From Botryotinia globosa (taxonomy: Eukaryota; Ascomycota; Leotiomycetes; Helotiales; Sclerotiniaceae), in the NCBI GenBank assembly GCA_014898425.1, contig RCSZ01000006.1, positions 1,550,001 through 1,614,000 on the forward strand: a DNA stretch of 64,000 nt. Direction: 5' to 3'. A program made the position numbers and the translations under genes. Numbering within the stretch: position 1 is the stretch's first letter; each line of letters begins with the position of its first letter. The notes under the pieces are model-generated. The model was given only the letters and a program-made list of their open reading frames with translations, did not search any database and was not told where the DNA came from. Of this stretch, positions 36,673 through 48,774 are shown in pieces.

Positions 36673-37475
36673 ATGGTGCATTCAATACTATTTGTTGCAA
36701 TCCTCGGAGCCATGACTGTCGTCAACGCTGCTCCAGCATCTACAACTGTAAGCCCCGATGCAGTTACAGGAACAACATGTACCGATCCTTCAACGTAAGT
36801 GTTCGGCTACGGCATGAGAGTATCAAGTACTGATATATTCACTAGAACTCTTGTGTCTCATGATATCAACGTGGCTCTTCTTGGAATCTGTGGAGGTATA
36901 GCAGGGACTACTCAACAAGTGAGTTAATTCCTCTCTTTTGGGAGAGGAGAAAAGTTCTTCAAAGGGAAGGATGGGAGAGTAAAATGATGCATGAAGTATT
37001 ACCAGTATATGGAAGGATATAAGCCGAATAGATTGAGAGGTTGAAAATGGATGCACGTTTCAAGCGAAAATATTAGAGTGGATTTGGATCACAAGTTCTC
37101 TATGGTACACACTCACCACTTCAAGAAGGGATGGAAATCGAGGGAATCAAGTGGTTCATCCTTGAGCTTGATAGAGGAGGGGCGGAAGAGAATTTGAAAA
37201 TATCCGTCTTTGCTTGCATTTCTGCACCAGATCATTAACACTTTGTGAAACAGTGCGGTGGGGAGCCCACGTCAACAACCGGAAAATCGGGCACTGCTCT
37301 TTTAAAACTCAATGCTGCCACATCCGGCCAGACAATTGATATCACGAAAGGCAGATGGGAAGGCTGTATGAGAGCAGCGCGGGCGGTGTGCGGGGACAGT
37401 CCTTTTACCAGTACTTGCATTGGTGGAGCGAAAATAAATGCTGGAAATGTAGATTTCGAACTTTCTGCCGCATAA
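36673..37475 (+). CDS. Small secreted six-cysteine protein (candidate effector)
   Basis: Exons 36673-36794, 36846-36918 and 37254-37475 give 138 residues. The signal peptide is MVHSILFVAILGAMTVVNAA. The mature chain has six cysteines (TTC, GIC, QCG, GCM, VCG, TCI), consistent with three disulphides, and motifs SHDINVALLGICGG and TKGRWEGCMRAARAVCG. Size, secretion signal and Cys count fit the small secreted proteins of plant-associated fungi, but the function is unknown. The second intron is 335 bases, far longer than others in the window; a stop occurs four codons into it, so it must be removed. An extra small exon inside it cannot be excluded. Confidence 0.82.
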
Positions 37476-37932
37476 TAAGGTGTTCTAAAACTTACAATGG
37501 TGAAGGTAAGGAGGTACATTGTACAATAAGCACATGGCCAATAACTTCAACTATTAATTCTGTAAATATACCCACATTTAACTTTGGTAATATGGAATGG
37601 GATTGTATTAGATAGAAAGTGTGCGAAAGCAGATTTGACGTTCGAATGTTCTATGAAGACATCACAAATTACATGAATGTAGGCACCCCCCAGCTCCTTT
37701 CTGGTAGATATCAAGTGTAAAGATTCAGGGTCAACTGAAGCCCAATCACGTGTTGTATGTATGCATCAAATCATGTGATGAAATTTGTGGCAGGATCTTA
37801 TTCGTGGGACTTTGTGAAAAGTGACAAGCAAATGAACAAGGCCGCGACCACATCTGAGGTACGCGGGTACGGTATATGAACTACTTGGATACGCATCCAA
37901 AATCTGCAAACTTCTTGAATACTCTCCAACCT
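37476..37932. other. Convergent 3' flank region
   Basis: 457 bases between the stop of the secreted protein gene and the stop of glycerol kinase. Nothing further seen. Confidence 0.55.
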
Positions 37933-39702
37933 CTAAAGCCAGCCTTTACACATTTCAACTGCTTTTGTCCATCGCGAAAATTTCTCCTTACTTTCATCTG
38001 GTGTAATTTTAGGATGGAATTCAGTTTTTCCTATGCTATTGATATTCTTCAATTCGTCAAAAGTTTCCCAAATCCCCACGGCAAACCCTGCGGCGATGGC
38101 GGCACCCAATGCTGTTGTCTCCAGCATTCTTGGACGCTCAACCGGAATCGAAATAAGATCGGCTTGAATCTGAAATAGTTTTAGACATTGCCCGAGATGA
38201 AAAGAACGGCAGAATAGAACTTACTTGCATGCAGAGATCAGAATTACTCATGCCTCCATCGACGGCTAGTTCAGCGAGTTTCTTCCCGCTGTCCTTTTCC
38301 ATCGCGTTCAATATTGCTTTCGTTTGGAAGCAAGTCGCCTCCAAAGTAGCGCGAGCAATATGACCTTTCTGTGTATATGCTGTGATCCCGACTATTAACT
38401 GGTCAGTACTTAAGTTAATAAACGTCGGAATGGATCTTACAAAGAGTGCCGCGAGCATCGTCGTACCAGTATGGTGCGAAGAGCCCACTGAATGCAGTCA
38501 CAAAAGTGACACCGCCATTATCTTCTACAGTCTCAGCTAGCTGACTGATCTTGGCCGAAGAGTCGACGAAGCCAAGGTTATTCTGAAGGAACTTGATACT
38601 GGAGCCTGCGACCGCAATACTTCCTTCCAAAGCATATTGCGGTTTACCATCAAAGTCATACGCTACTGTACTCAAGAGCCCATGTGTGGAAATTACAGGC
38701 TTGTCGCCAACATGGTAGAGAAGGAAGCAGCCTGTCCCATAGGTGTTCTTTGCTCTACCTGGTGTGAATGCTTTTTGTCCGACGAGCGCCGCACTTTGAT
38801 CACCTAACACACCCGTGATAGGGACACCCTTCAAGATTCCCGTTGTAAGAGTACCGAAGGACTCGCGATCCGACGACCGGACAATCTTGGGAAGACTACT
38901 ACGTCAGTGCATACTTTGATTGCAAAACAGCAAGAGACTTACTGAAGCTTATTCATATCAAATCTGAAAAAATCCAAAAGCTGCTCATCATACTTGAGAG
39001 TATGCAAATTCATGAACATTGAACGCGATGCATTCGTGGGATCTGTAACGAACACATTCTTCTTTGATCCGCCATTGAGCTTATAGATAACCCAGGAATC
39101 AACGGTACCAAACGCAAGATGACCTCGATCATATGCGTCTGCGACTTTACTATTATTTTCAATCAACCACAAAAGCTTACCAACAGAAGGATAAGTCGAT
39201 AGAGGAAGACCGCAGAGATCCTGCAATTGATTGGATCCAAGTCGAGCTTTCAACTTTCTGACTAATGCCTGATTTCTGGTATCTGTCCACACTATAGCAT
39301 TTGCTAGAGGTTCTCCTGTTTCGTGGTCCCAGACGACTGTTGTCTCTCGTTGATTTGTGAGTCCTACGGCTTTAATCTGTCTCGCTGAATGACCTTGTTG
39401 CTCAAATTGTTTGACGGCACCTTCAATACAAACTTCTATCGAGTCGATAATTTCAAGAGGATCATGTTCGTGCCACCTTTCCATGGTCAGCTACGCGTTG
39501 CCAGTGTTGATGGATGTACAAACCCTGATTGTGGATATATCTGAGAGAACTCAAATTGATGCGATGCAACTGGCTCGCCGTCTTTGTTGAAGATTAAAAA
39601 TCTTGTGCTTGTGGTACCTTGGTCTATGGAACCTATGAAAGATTCATGGTTCGATACTGACACGAAGGACTCATGGCTAGAAACTGAAGCGTGGTCGCCC
39701 AT
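37933..39702 (-). CDS. GUT1: Glycerol kinase
   Basis: ATP-dependent phosphorylation of glycerol to glycerol-3-phosphate, the entry step of glycerol use. Exons: 39702-39524, 39476-38943, 38895-38441, 38391-38225 and 38169-37933, giving 523 residues. FGGY-kinase features in order: [11 protein letters not shown] (about 25-34), IYPQSGWHEHDP (formed only by splicing), [62 protein letters not shown], and [13 protein letters not shown] with [13 protein letters not shown]. The start at 39702 is chosen because the kinase domain begins soon after; the open frame upstream has no family match. Intron 2 ends TAGTAG, so the acceptor may be three bases earlier. The neighbouring divergent gene encodes an aquaglyceroporin, which matches this role. 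The symbol follows yeast. Confidence 0.95.
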
Positions 39703-42521
39703 ATTGATTATGTTACTATTCACAGATAAATGTGCTAAATCCTCTGGCTTTTGTAGCCACGATGGAAGAGGGTTGTATGGAGCAAGGCATCTAGAACCCC
39801 TCGCCCTGACAAACTTTCTCCATATTTTAAGCATGTGATGCTTAAACGGACCTCCAGCTAAAAAAAACAATTTAGTAAATTCGAATTGCATGTACTGAAG
39901 GAGCGGGATCAATTCCGCCAACATCTTGTGGCCGAGCAAAGTCTATGGTCTTGGTATTGGCCAACAGATTGACTTACTGGCGTAACGTTACTGTATCACA
40001 GTCATCAAAATCTGCATACTGAGTGGCCAATCCACTGGGACGTCAAAATGTTTGATACTATCGTACCATTCAATCTATGCCGTCAATATTGACTGGGATC
40101 AGAGATGAATTGAACCAGCATCTTCGCCCAAGAACTAGATGGAAAGTGCGATTGTGGAGAGAGGGCACCATCTTGGTCAAAACACTCAGCGTTAGATATA
40201 GCGAAATTTCGATCAGAAATGAAGGGTATTGCTTACATAGTACAGCAGATGCAGGTCGATATATCAATGTCAAGAACTCGGACGATTACCTCCATTTAGG
40301 GTTTTCACCAAGCAAATTTCTCACACCATGCTTGTATTCTCGTCATGCCTCGGCAGGTAGCGGCACACTGCATTCATGGACACCACCAGATGATGCTAAT
40401 TGCACCTTCACTGCGACAGAATCGAACCAACAAGATCCTGAATTATGATTGTCACGATTATTGTGTGCTCATAATTCAGAGCCACTGATAGCAAAGGCCA
40501 AATACATGTGAAGATAGAGTGGCAGAGCCACTGTGTTTGTTGAAGGTTTCTAGAACAAATAAAGACTAGTGAAGTTCTCGGTTCATGAGACGGCTCTTGC
40601 ACCGCCATCCACTACCCCGCAATCTCGCCATATGCAAGAACACACCAACCTTACCTAGGTAGGTAGTGCCAAATGACTATGATTGCAACCCACAAATGAT
40701 TACCAACACCAAAGAACAAACGGGCCAGCATCCCCACTCAAGTTAGATCTGCATTAGGGATATTCCAACGTTTTCAAATCTTAGGAGTCGTCATGCACAT
40801 GGCGCCCCACCGAGAATTCCAACGACATGATCCTCAAATGCTTGGGTCAGTCCAAAAGTCCAGACCACCTATAACGATGATCCTAGAAGCTTTTTTGTCG
40901 GGGGACCATATGATGATCAAAATCAATCCTAGGATGACATTTTGCTCAACATGTACAAAACCAGCCTTTGACGTATCAAGTTAGGGGATCAGTCGCCAGT
41001 GATGAACCTCATAGGAAAACATCCTTCAAGCCTTCCGAAAACAGCTCGGGTGTCCGTCAGCCATTGGCTTGGAGCCACTAAGATCGAACGACATGCATTT
41101 GCGAAATTCGGAAATGTGTGAAAGTTGGCGTTGTTTTAATTTTTAAGAAGATATATATTGGCAATCACCATACATGCACTTAGCCATCCAGCAGAGGTAT
41201 CGGCAACACCGTCGTGCCTGCTCTTCATGGAACTATCTCCATGTACTGCGCCATAAATCAGGTCTACACCATGCCGAGAAAGGCATTGCTATGATGTCGA
41301 GTATCACAGAGTTATACACCCGAGACTAGGATATGTAAATATCTACCCATCGGGCAGTCAAGCTGACCACACCTATCTGGAAGATGGGGTTTAATTGGAA
41401 GTACCGCTTCAGAACCATATATTGTGAATACAATCTTTGCGCTGTCATACCATTGATTCCATCGAGGAAAATGTGCAAAGGATGAATTCATCCAAGGTTG
41501 GAAATTTGAAGTCTTGTACAGGCAAAATATTGAATTACAGGACTAAAAGGTTGATGGTGACGCTCTCACAATCTTAGTTATTCTGAATATGCCATCATAG
41601 CTCGCACGAATTTTGTCAAGAGATCGACGTGTGTTTGGTTTGGTCATAATAGTCTTTTGAACTACCATCGAACTCGCTTTCAACTTAGCGTGGGTTGGAG
41701 GGACCAAGTCCATTTCACATTGTGATTAATCTTAATGCTCTATTGGCATTGTTGATGCGGGGTTAAATGACCAAGACTGCGCCGTCAACCACCGTTTGGT
41801 TGCAACAAGGATAGACCGAACTTATTGATGAGCTACCCCCCTTACATTCTTTGGTGGTCATCCAGAGCTCATTATAGCATGCTGTGGTGATGCCACTTTC
41901 CATTAGTCGGCAACAAGGCATGTTATACATGCTATTAACACACTCACGATGTTACAATTCCTTGATTCTTCTAGCATTGTGATCACTCGCATGCAGCTGA
42001 ACTCACAGTTATTAATATGACAATCTCTCGGGTAGTTCAAATTGAGCTATCTAATCAATTCTCCTCCATACGTTCCGCACTTACAAGGGGGAAGTTTTTC
42101 AAATCTAGGAGACCCTCTGGTGTCTCCTCTCAAATCGGCAGCTAGGACGGCCAAGTATTTCCTTGGTAAGTTCGTCCAAAACGGCAACTTGACCTCTTCA
42201 TGCAACTCAGAAGCGCCGACATAGCTTGTTTCTAAGTTTTTCTGTTTAGACTACTGCCTCGGCATGCTACTATACTCACAACCGCGCTGCGATAGTTCCA
42301 ATATTACAGACTTGGTGTTCACATGTTCATTTCATTAGGGGTCGTAGCTTCGAATTCAATGCGATGTTTTCCGCTTCTCAGAATCACACCAAGAGGTATT
42401 ACTCAAAAATTCAAGCTACATATAGAACAGCAACCATCTCTTGCAGGTCCATCATCATTACATATATCCAACTTTACATTCACAGAGTTGCCATTCCATA
42501 CCTTTAATTTCTCAATTTCCC
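39703..42521. other. Shared upstream region of glycerol kinase and aquaglyceroporin
   Basis: 2.8 kb between two divergent starts. No convincing gene. Contains an ACCTAGGTAGGTA motif near 40,655 and a short palindrome (TGAATTATGA/TCATAATTCA) near 40,440-40,480. It may carry common control sites for the glycerol pair; none can be named from sequence alone. Confidence 0.5.
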
Positions 42522-43930
42522 ATGATGAGTCTCGACAATCAAGGGTCGACCATTCCTGCCGTTAGTAATGACAAGCACATGGGGATGGAATCCCAACACT
42601 CCTCGCCAAACCTCTCGTCAAACGAATCTACGTTGGATGGACACAACATACAAACGATCTCCAGTAATGTTAGTGGTGCTTATGCAGAACATGGTCCTGG
42701 AATCGATCATAAGATCCCGCAAGAACTCGAGATACAGTCCAAGCCAGACCTCTTATGGAGTCGAATTCGACATACCATGCGAGAACCATTTTCGGAGTTC
42801 TTTGGTGTATTTATTTTGTGAGAAACCACCCAAACTCTGAGGGTTCTGCGATACATAAAACCTCTTTCTTTCTCGTTTAATAATCACTGACATTCAGATA
42901 GGATCTTGTTTGGAGATGGCGTGGTTGCGCAAGTAGTCCTTAGCTCGGGCGAGAAAGGCTCCTATCAATCAATATCTTGGGGATGGGGGTACGTATTCGC
43001 CCTGCTCTGAAGGTTACATTGGCTAAAAGCATTGATAGCATTGGAGTTATGCTTGGAGTCTATGCTTCAGGCGTTAGTGGTGCCCATATCAATCCAGCTG
43101 TGACATTCGCAAACTGTGTCTTTCGAAAATTCCCCTGGCGCAAATTCCCTATCTACATGTTGGCGCAAGTGTTGGGCGCAATGTGCGCCGCCGGTGTGGT
43201 CTATGGTACGGAATTTCCAAGGATTTATAATGCCAAGATCTAATAAACTGATTCTTATAGCAAACTATAAATCTGCCATCGATATGTTCGAAGGGGGGAA
43301 TAACATTCGAACTGTGGGCCTTAACACATCATCTGCAGGCATATTCTGTACCTACCCCGCCCCTTTTATGACAAAGACAGGTCAATTCTTTTCGGAATTT
43401 ATCGCAAGTACGATACTTATGTTTTGTATCTACGCTTTACAAGACAATGGCAATTTAGGTTCTGGAAATCTTACCCCACTTGGACTCTTCTTCGTAATCT
43501 TTGGCATTGGAGCTTGCTTCGGATGTAAGTGGTGTTTTGTTTTAAATCACTCATCACACTATAAATAGCCAAGATACTAATACGCGACTCTTCATTAGGG
43601 GAAACTGGATATGCAATTAATATGGCTAGAGACTTTGGCCCAAGATTGATGAGCTATTTCCTTGGGTATGGTAACGAGGTATGGAGCGCGGGAAACTATT
43701 ACTTTTGGGTACCTATGGTAGCGCCATTTTTCGGATGCTTGTTTGGAGGTTGGTTGTATGGTATGTGCTTGTTATCCTTCATACTCATACTTTTAGGAAA
43801 TATTTTCTGATATACAGGTATAGATGTCTTCATCTTCACTGGTGAGAGCCCTATCAATACTCCTTGGATGGGATTGAAGCGGCTTATGCCTGGGTGTCTC
43901 GGGAATAAGAAAGAACATTCGGCAGTGTGA
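42522..43930 (+). CDS. Aquaglyceroporin (MIP family) with altered second NPA box
   Basis: Membrane channel for glycerol and/or water. Six exons: 42522-42817, 42902-42988, 43039-43205, 43261-43524, 43599-43760 and 43818-43930, giving 362 residues with every phase matching. The N-terminus (~90 residues) is a cytoplasmic Ser/Gln-rich tail ending in [21 protein letters not shown]. Helix 1-2 contains [13 protein letters not shown]; the first channel box is [12 protein letters not shown] (Asn146-Pro-Ala). The second box is [14 protein letters not shown], where Asn279-Met-Ala replaces Asn-Pro-Ala. The Asp after Arg in RDFGPR marks the glycerol-conducting (GlpF-like) group. Tail: [12 protein letters not shown]. 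Start: two adjacent ATGs at 42522 and 42525. Divergent from glycerol kinase. Confidence 0.94.
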
Positions 43931-46900
43931 AGCTAATGAGAGAAAAATTATCTTGGTACCGATGCTAATCCTCTATGTACATTAAAGAGAATAGCATTGT
44001 TGCATCAGATGGCTGAATTGCACACATTTGGCTATAATCTTAAGTACCGAACCGGTGCCAACGGTAAATTTTACAGGGAAGGAAAAAAGGAATTAACCGG
44101 CTATCTCTGCCTTCTTATGGGCTAAAGCACTTGATCACACAATAAGGTGTCGGGAAAATAGATAGGAACTTTTTAGCGACTTTCAATATAACCTTAAAAT
44201 TTAACTCGTCTAACTAAACGAACACTAATTACCCTAGATCTTCATCTAGTTAGATGTGGTGTAGTTTCACGCTATCATGTGACTAGTCGTCAAATTGTTT
44301 CTTGATATGTCATTCATTGCAACAGGACGAATTCTAATGATTTCTTAGCCCCCCTTTAGCTTCCCGCTAAGCGCCAAGCCCCACCGTGATTTTGTTAATC
44401 TTATCCACATTGTTATTTCCATCGGGATTTCATTTACTCGACCACAAATTTATTATTTAAATAATAGGTAGACCCACACAGACACTGCAATTAGCAGTTC
44501 ACGTTACTCGTCAGCCAACGGGATACACGAGAGTTCAAGTCATATAATGGATAGCTCATAAGAACCGGCATTAAGTGGTCATTGCAGATCTGATAATGAC
44601 AATGTGAAATGAAGTCAACAATAGCAAAGCTAGAACTAACTTCAACGGTTTATATTGCCTCTTGGCTATTTGGAGATAACGCCGGGCTGGAAATCTAGCG
44701 CGAAATGACAGATGGGATGACCGTGAAGATTCAGTTGGTTCGGGCCTCCAGCTATGCTAGTTCTCACGCTTGTCGTAATGCAACACCCCACCCTACTGCT
44801 GCATCGGATATTCTTCTCTCTCCGGGCCGGTAATAAATCTGCGTTATTGTAAAGAGGCATTATTGCCGATAGCAATCTCTTTGCTGGAAGAACGCTATTA
44901 GTACATTTTAGCATTTTCTCGCTTAGTTATAGGGTATTTTGGGACCAATAGTAACAAAATTCAATTTTCTTGTAGTGTGATTGGTTTGAAGCCAAATTCA
45001 TCATGCATTACGTTTGCGTGCTTAACCCAAGTGCTTTATTTGGAGACAGTTTCTAACCTTTCAAGTACTTGTTGGTTCAGAGTGAAGCTCATTTCATATA
45101 TTCATACACCTCCCTTCAGCCGATACATGCAGATTCAGACTATTGATAACTATTATTCATATTTGCTTCATTGTATTCTGAAATTGTAGATTGCTTTTAT
45201 CAAGCACTACAGCAACATGAATTCAACTGGTCATGACGGTGAAGCTTAACATAATACCTTAGCTTTTGCATACGCTATTCTTGGAACGGCAAACCTGTGA
45301 CGTAGCTTTCCTTAATCAAGTACCATTAGAGCAAGGATAACTCTCGGGAAAGCTATCATTGATGTTATCACAAATTCGAAAGACATTATTGCTTGTTTAT
45401 TTACCCAAGAGCACCCGTGCCGTACTAGCCTTTCGTTCTCAAAACAACAACTTACCTCATACTCAATTATAACTCTAACAGCTTGAGAAACTATGGCACA
45501 CAGCTAGCGTCAAGGCTCTCGTCACTAATGCCTCATTGCCTTACCCGCGTCCGCAATTCGTGAACGCGAATCGTGTCCTTCGGCATTATACTACCATTCC
45601 AGTTCAGGATCCCTTTACTACTGAATCCAAATAATGAAAACAGGCTACCAAATACTATTCTCGAAATTAGTTCTTCATTATCTTAATTTATCACACCGAA
45701 AAATCACTCGCTCTAAAAATGCAACTCAAAAGATTATGCAGACACAATTCAAAATTCTGTAAACTATTGTTTGTTGCAGCACAAACACGTATCAATACCC
45801 TCCATCACGAAGGCCCGAAAGTTTTCATATATCTACCTATACATCAATTCGTTCTCACTCACACCTATTCGCCTTTTGGCCACACGCATAGGTACTTCGT
45901 TGAAACATTCGTCATTCCAATATGTTTTGCAAGACGCGCACATAATGATATTTGATAAACTTATAGATCTTCCCTAGAAACTGGGCGGTGTATTGTATCC
46001 TACACATTCTTTTGAGTTTTCAGAATTTTTGGTCGCACAGCAGGGGAAATTATCGTAAGCATCGAGAGTACTGCTCAAGATATCAACAGCTCCGAATGTG
46101 TACCGTCTAGAATTATACGTCTCATCCACGGATTCTCAAGTCCTCTAAGCTTGATGGACATTCAAGATATACCAAGCTGGGAAATATAAAGAATTTGGAA
46201 TTGTACTTTGAATTATCAAACACGACTGCTGAAACGGGCTAATACCAGAGACTATGTCAACAACACTCGATTTACTTGGCGATCTCGTCTTATGGTTAGT
46301 TCTTAAAGAAAACCAATATTACAGTGTTAAGAGGAGGATCATTAATACCATTATGCGTCACAAAAGTATGAATGAAGCATTTGCCCGATTACTCCTGGTA
46401 ATGCTCTCATTGCATTATTCCTGTGGCCAGCTATCAAGCACAATACAAGCGTTCTTACGCGGAAGTCATATATCGGAGTCACTTCTTGAATCTTGAGCCG
46501 CATTAGCCTTCCTGCAAAATTTACCAGCCAGATTTTGTCAAATTGTATTTGCACTGAGTATCGCATTATTCTACAGCTTGAATATAAAATTGAAAATGCT
46601 AGAGACCTTTGGCTTCTGGTATTGCAATAATTGGAGGCTAAAAAGCAGAGCCTCCACCAAACAGGCCAGGGGCTACAGTGAATTATATTGCACATAGAGT
46701 CTCGAGCTCCCAGTAAGTTATTGCATGGTAAATATGCAGAGTTGAATTTGTATGACTACCGCTACCGTGTCGACGAGGTGGGATGGCGACTCTTGGTCAA
46801 TAGCTACATAGAATGACTCATGGCCACATTCTTAATGGAAACATGCTTTTTTCAGCCAGATTCACTACCTGAACAGTAAAGATAAAATATGTAAGCGAAA

Positions 46901-47504
46901 TATATGAATACGCAATATGCCTCTTGATATCTCGACCTCCTATGGCTGTAAGAATTAATGCAATTTTCTTCTTGTCTGATACTTAAGCTCATCTATCCTT
47001 GGTTTTTACAATTACCGAAGGATAAACTTTTGCTTTGATTGTCGTGACTTTCCAATACCATGGTGTTACGAAACATCTGAAATGACAACTTTCCTTACAA
47101 TGGAGCTTGTAATTATTTTCGGCTTTTTTGATTCTGGGATGCCCACTCATGAGCAACAGCCATACCTTGAATATACGGATTCAAAAAGCAATAGGTCTCT
47201 ACAAGAAGACTGAGATCGTACATACCCCGCGATATTGAGAGGACCAGACGAGCAGCTTCCTATTTCGTGGGTTGAGATGCAACGACAGCAGCGAGGTAAG
47301 TGCGATACCATGAGGCTACATGTACCCGCTTCAGCATCTTCGAAAGCGGATTGTCTCTCTTAACCATACACTCACAAATATTCCATCACGTATTCTTCTT
47401 CGAAATATATTTAAGAAATATTCTTAAAGGTACCGTGTTCCACACTCGAGTACTTGTCAAAGCTTTTGATATTGTGTCAGCACTCAACCCAAAATTCAAC
47501 AAGT
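43931..47504. other. 3.6-kb gene-poor region
   Basis: No supported gene on either strand; open frames are all short and show no family features. Moderately AT-rich. No long repeat seen by eye. Confidence 0.5.
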
Positions 47505-47976
47505 ATGGACAGCAGCCCAATGACCCCCATCCACAATACCTTACCTCAAAAGTGGCGCAAACCAACCAAATTAAGGGCTATTCTCGAGTCTATTTTCTCA
47601 CAATTCAAACTTACAGAGGTGACGAACCATTACAGTAGATGTAAATTTGGGAGTTTGTCATCCTTCACTCTTCCACAATTTTTAGTTGATGGCTGATGAT
47701 TCATCAGCGGGGCACCATTATACTCAATTCCACGACGGCTGCGAGATGTACATTAATGATGATGGGATCGGTATCTATGTGGACATAACGGGGTTTCATT
47801 CCCTCTACATTCGCCCCCAAAAAGATCAGAAAGCAATGAGGCAGAGAATTGAACAGGAAATGAGGGACGCCTCGGATCTCGAACGGTTGAGGTACGAAGT
47901 TCGAGGACTTTTCGCCGAACGGGCGGTAGAAGAACTCGAAATAGACAAGCTCAGAAGAGCTGCCGCGCAACGCTAG
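47505..47976 (+). CDS. Small two-exon hypothetical protein with charged helical C-terminus
   Basis: I do not recognise it. Exon 1 (47505-47618) joins exon 2 (47686-47976) across a 67-base intron (GTGACG...TTTTTAG), giving 134 residues. The product starts MDSSPMTPIHNTLPQKWRK and contains ILESIFSQFKLTE. The C-terminal half is rich in Glu, Arg and Lys (KDQKAMRQRIEQEM, ERLRYEVRGLFAERAVEEL) and is probably a long helix or coiled coil. After the TAG stop the same frame stays open for 72 more codons starting with ATG. Support is composition and splice sites only. Confidence 0.5.
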
Positions 47977-48774
47977 ATGAATCAAAAGAGAAGAAAGAGG
48001 CCTGAGAGTGTGCCAAGCTTTTTTCGTCACTCGAAGAACTCTCATTACTGCACAGAATACGCCCGGAATTGTTCTGTACATCATATTCAATATGAACAGA
48101 CAGCTCCAGGATACAAAGATAAAGTCAGTATAGTGATTAGCGAGTATAAATGCATGGTGAGGGAACTAGAAGGCAATGATACGCGTCTAAGCTAAGGAGA
48201 GACAATTGGATCGATGTTTTGGCTCAGCGAAGTATTATCTTGGTATTATACTCTAGCGACAGCTTCTAATATTATCACTGAGAAAAAACCGTCTTGATTC
48301 TGCGCATGGTCATTTGAATAGCTGTTCACTCATTAGTATTGATGTGTTATGTGTGTGCTGATGTTGACTTCATTTATTCCATTGCCGAATTTGTGGCATC
48401 TTTGAAGTAGAGAGTAGATGAAAAGCACAGTAATTGGATATAGAATATCCTCAGCCAACTTTAGACCTATAACGCCTATCAAAAAAGACGAAAAGAAAGA
48501 GATGCATAATTTAGCCTTTGTATGTATGACTACTTGATTAGCCTTTTCTCACAATATTCTTTCCTTTGTAAAGGAGAATTGACTAGTGCGCCTATCATTT
48601 CATAGCCTCCATCTTGTCACGATTCTTCGTTCCTGTAATGCGTTCACCATATCATGTCTTCGGCTCCAGCGCCACTGTTTCAGTGCATTTCTGCCGTATT
48701 TCCTACTATACCCATACTTCTATTGCACTCCGAGATGTTAGACTTCCGGAAATATATAGTTTCATCGACAATAC
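47977..48774. other. Intergenic flank
   Basis: 3' flanks of the small hypothetical gene (plus) and the rhodopsin-domain gene (minus). An in-frame open stretch (47977-48195) follows the TAG of the upstream gene but has no recognisable features. Confidence 0.5.

Noticed and set aside
40077..40448. 123-codon plus-strand frame between glycerol kinase and aquaglyceroporin
   Set aside because: No recognisable motif, no splice partners and ordinary intergenic composition; chance frame.
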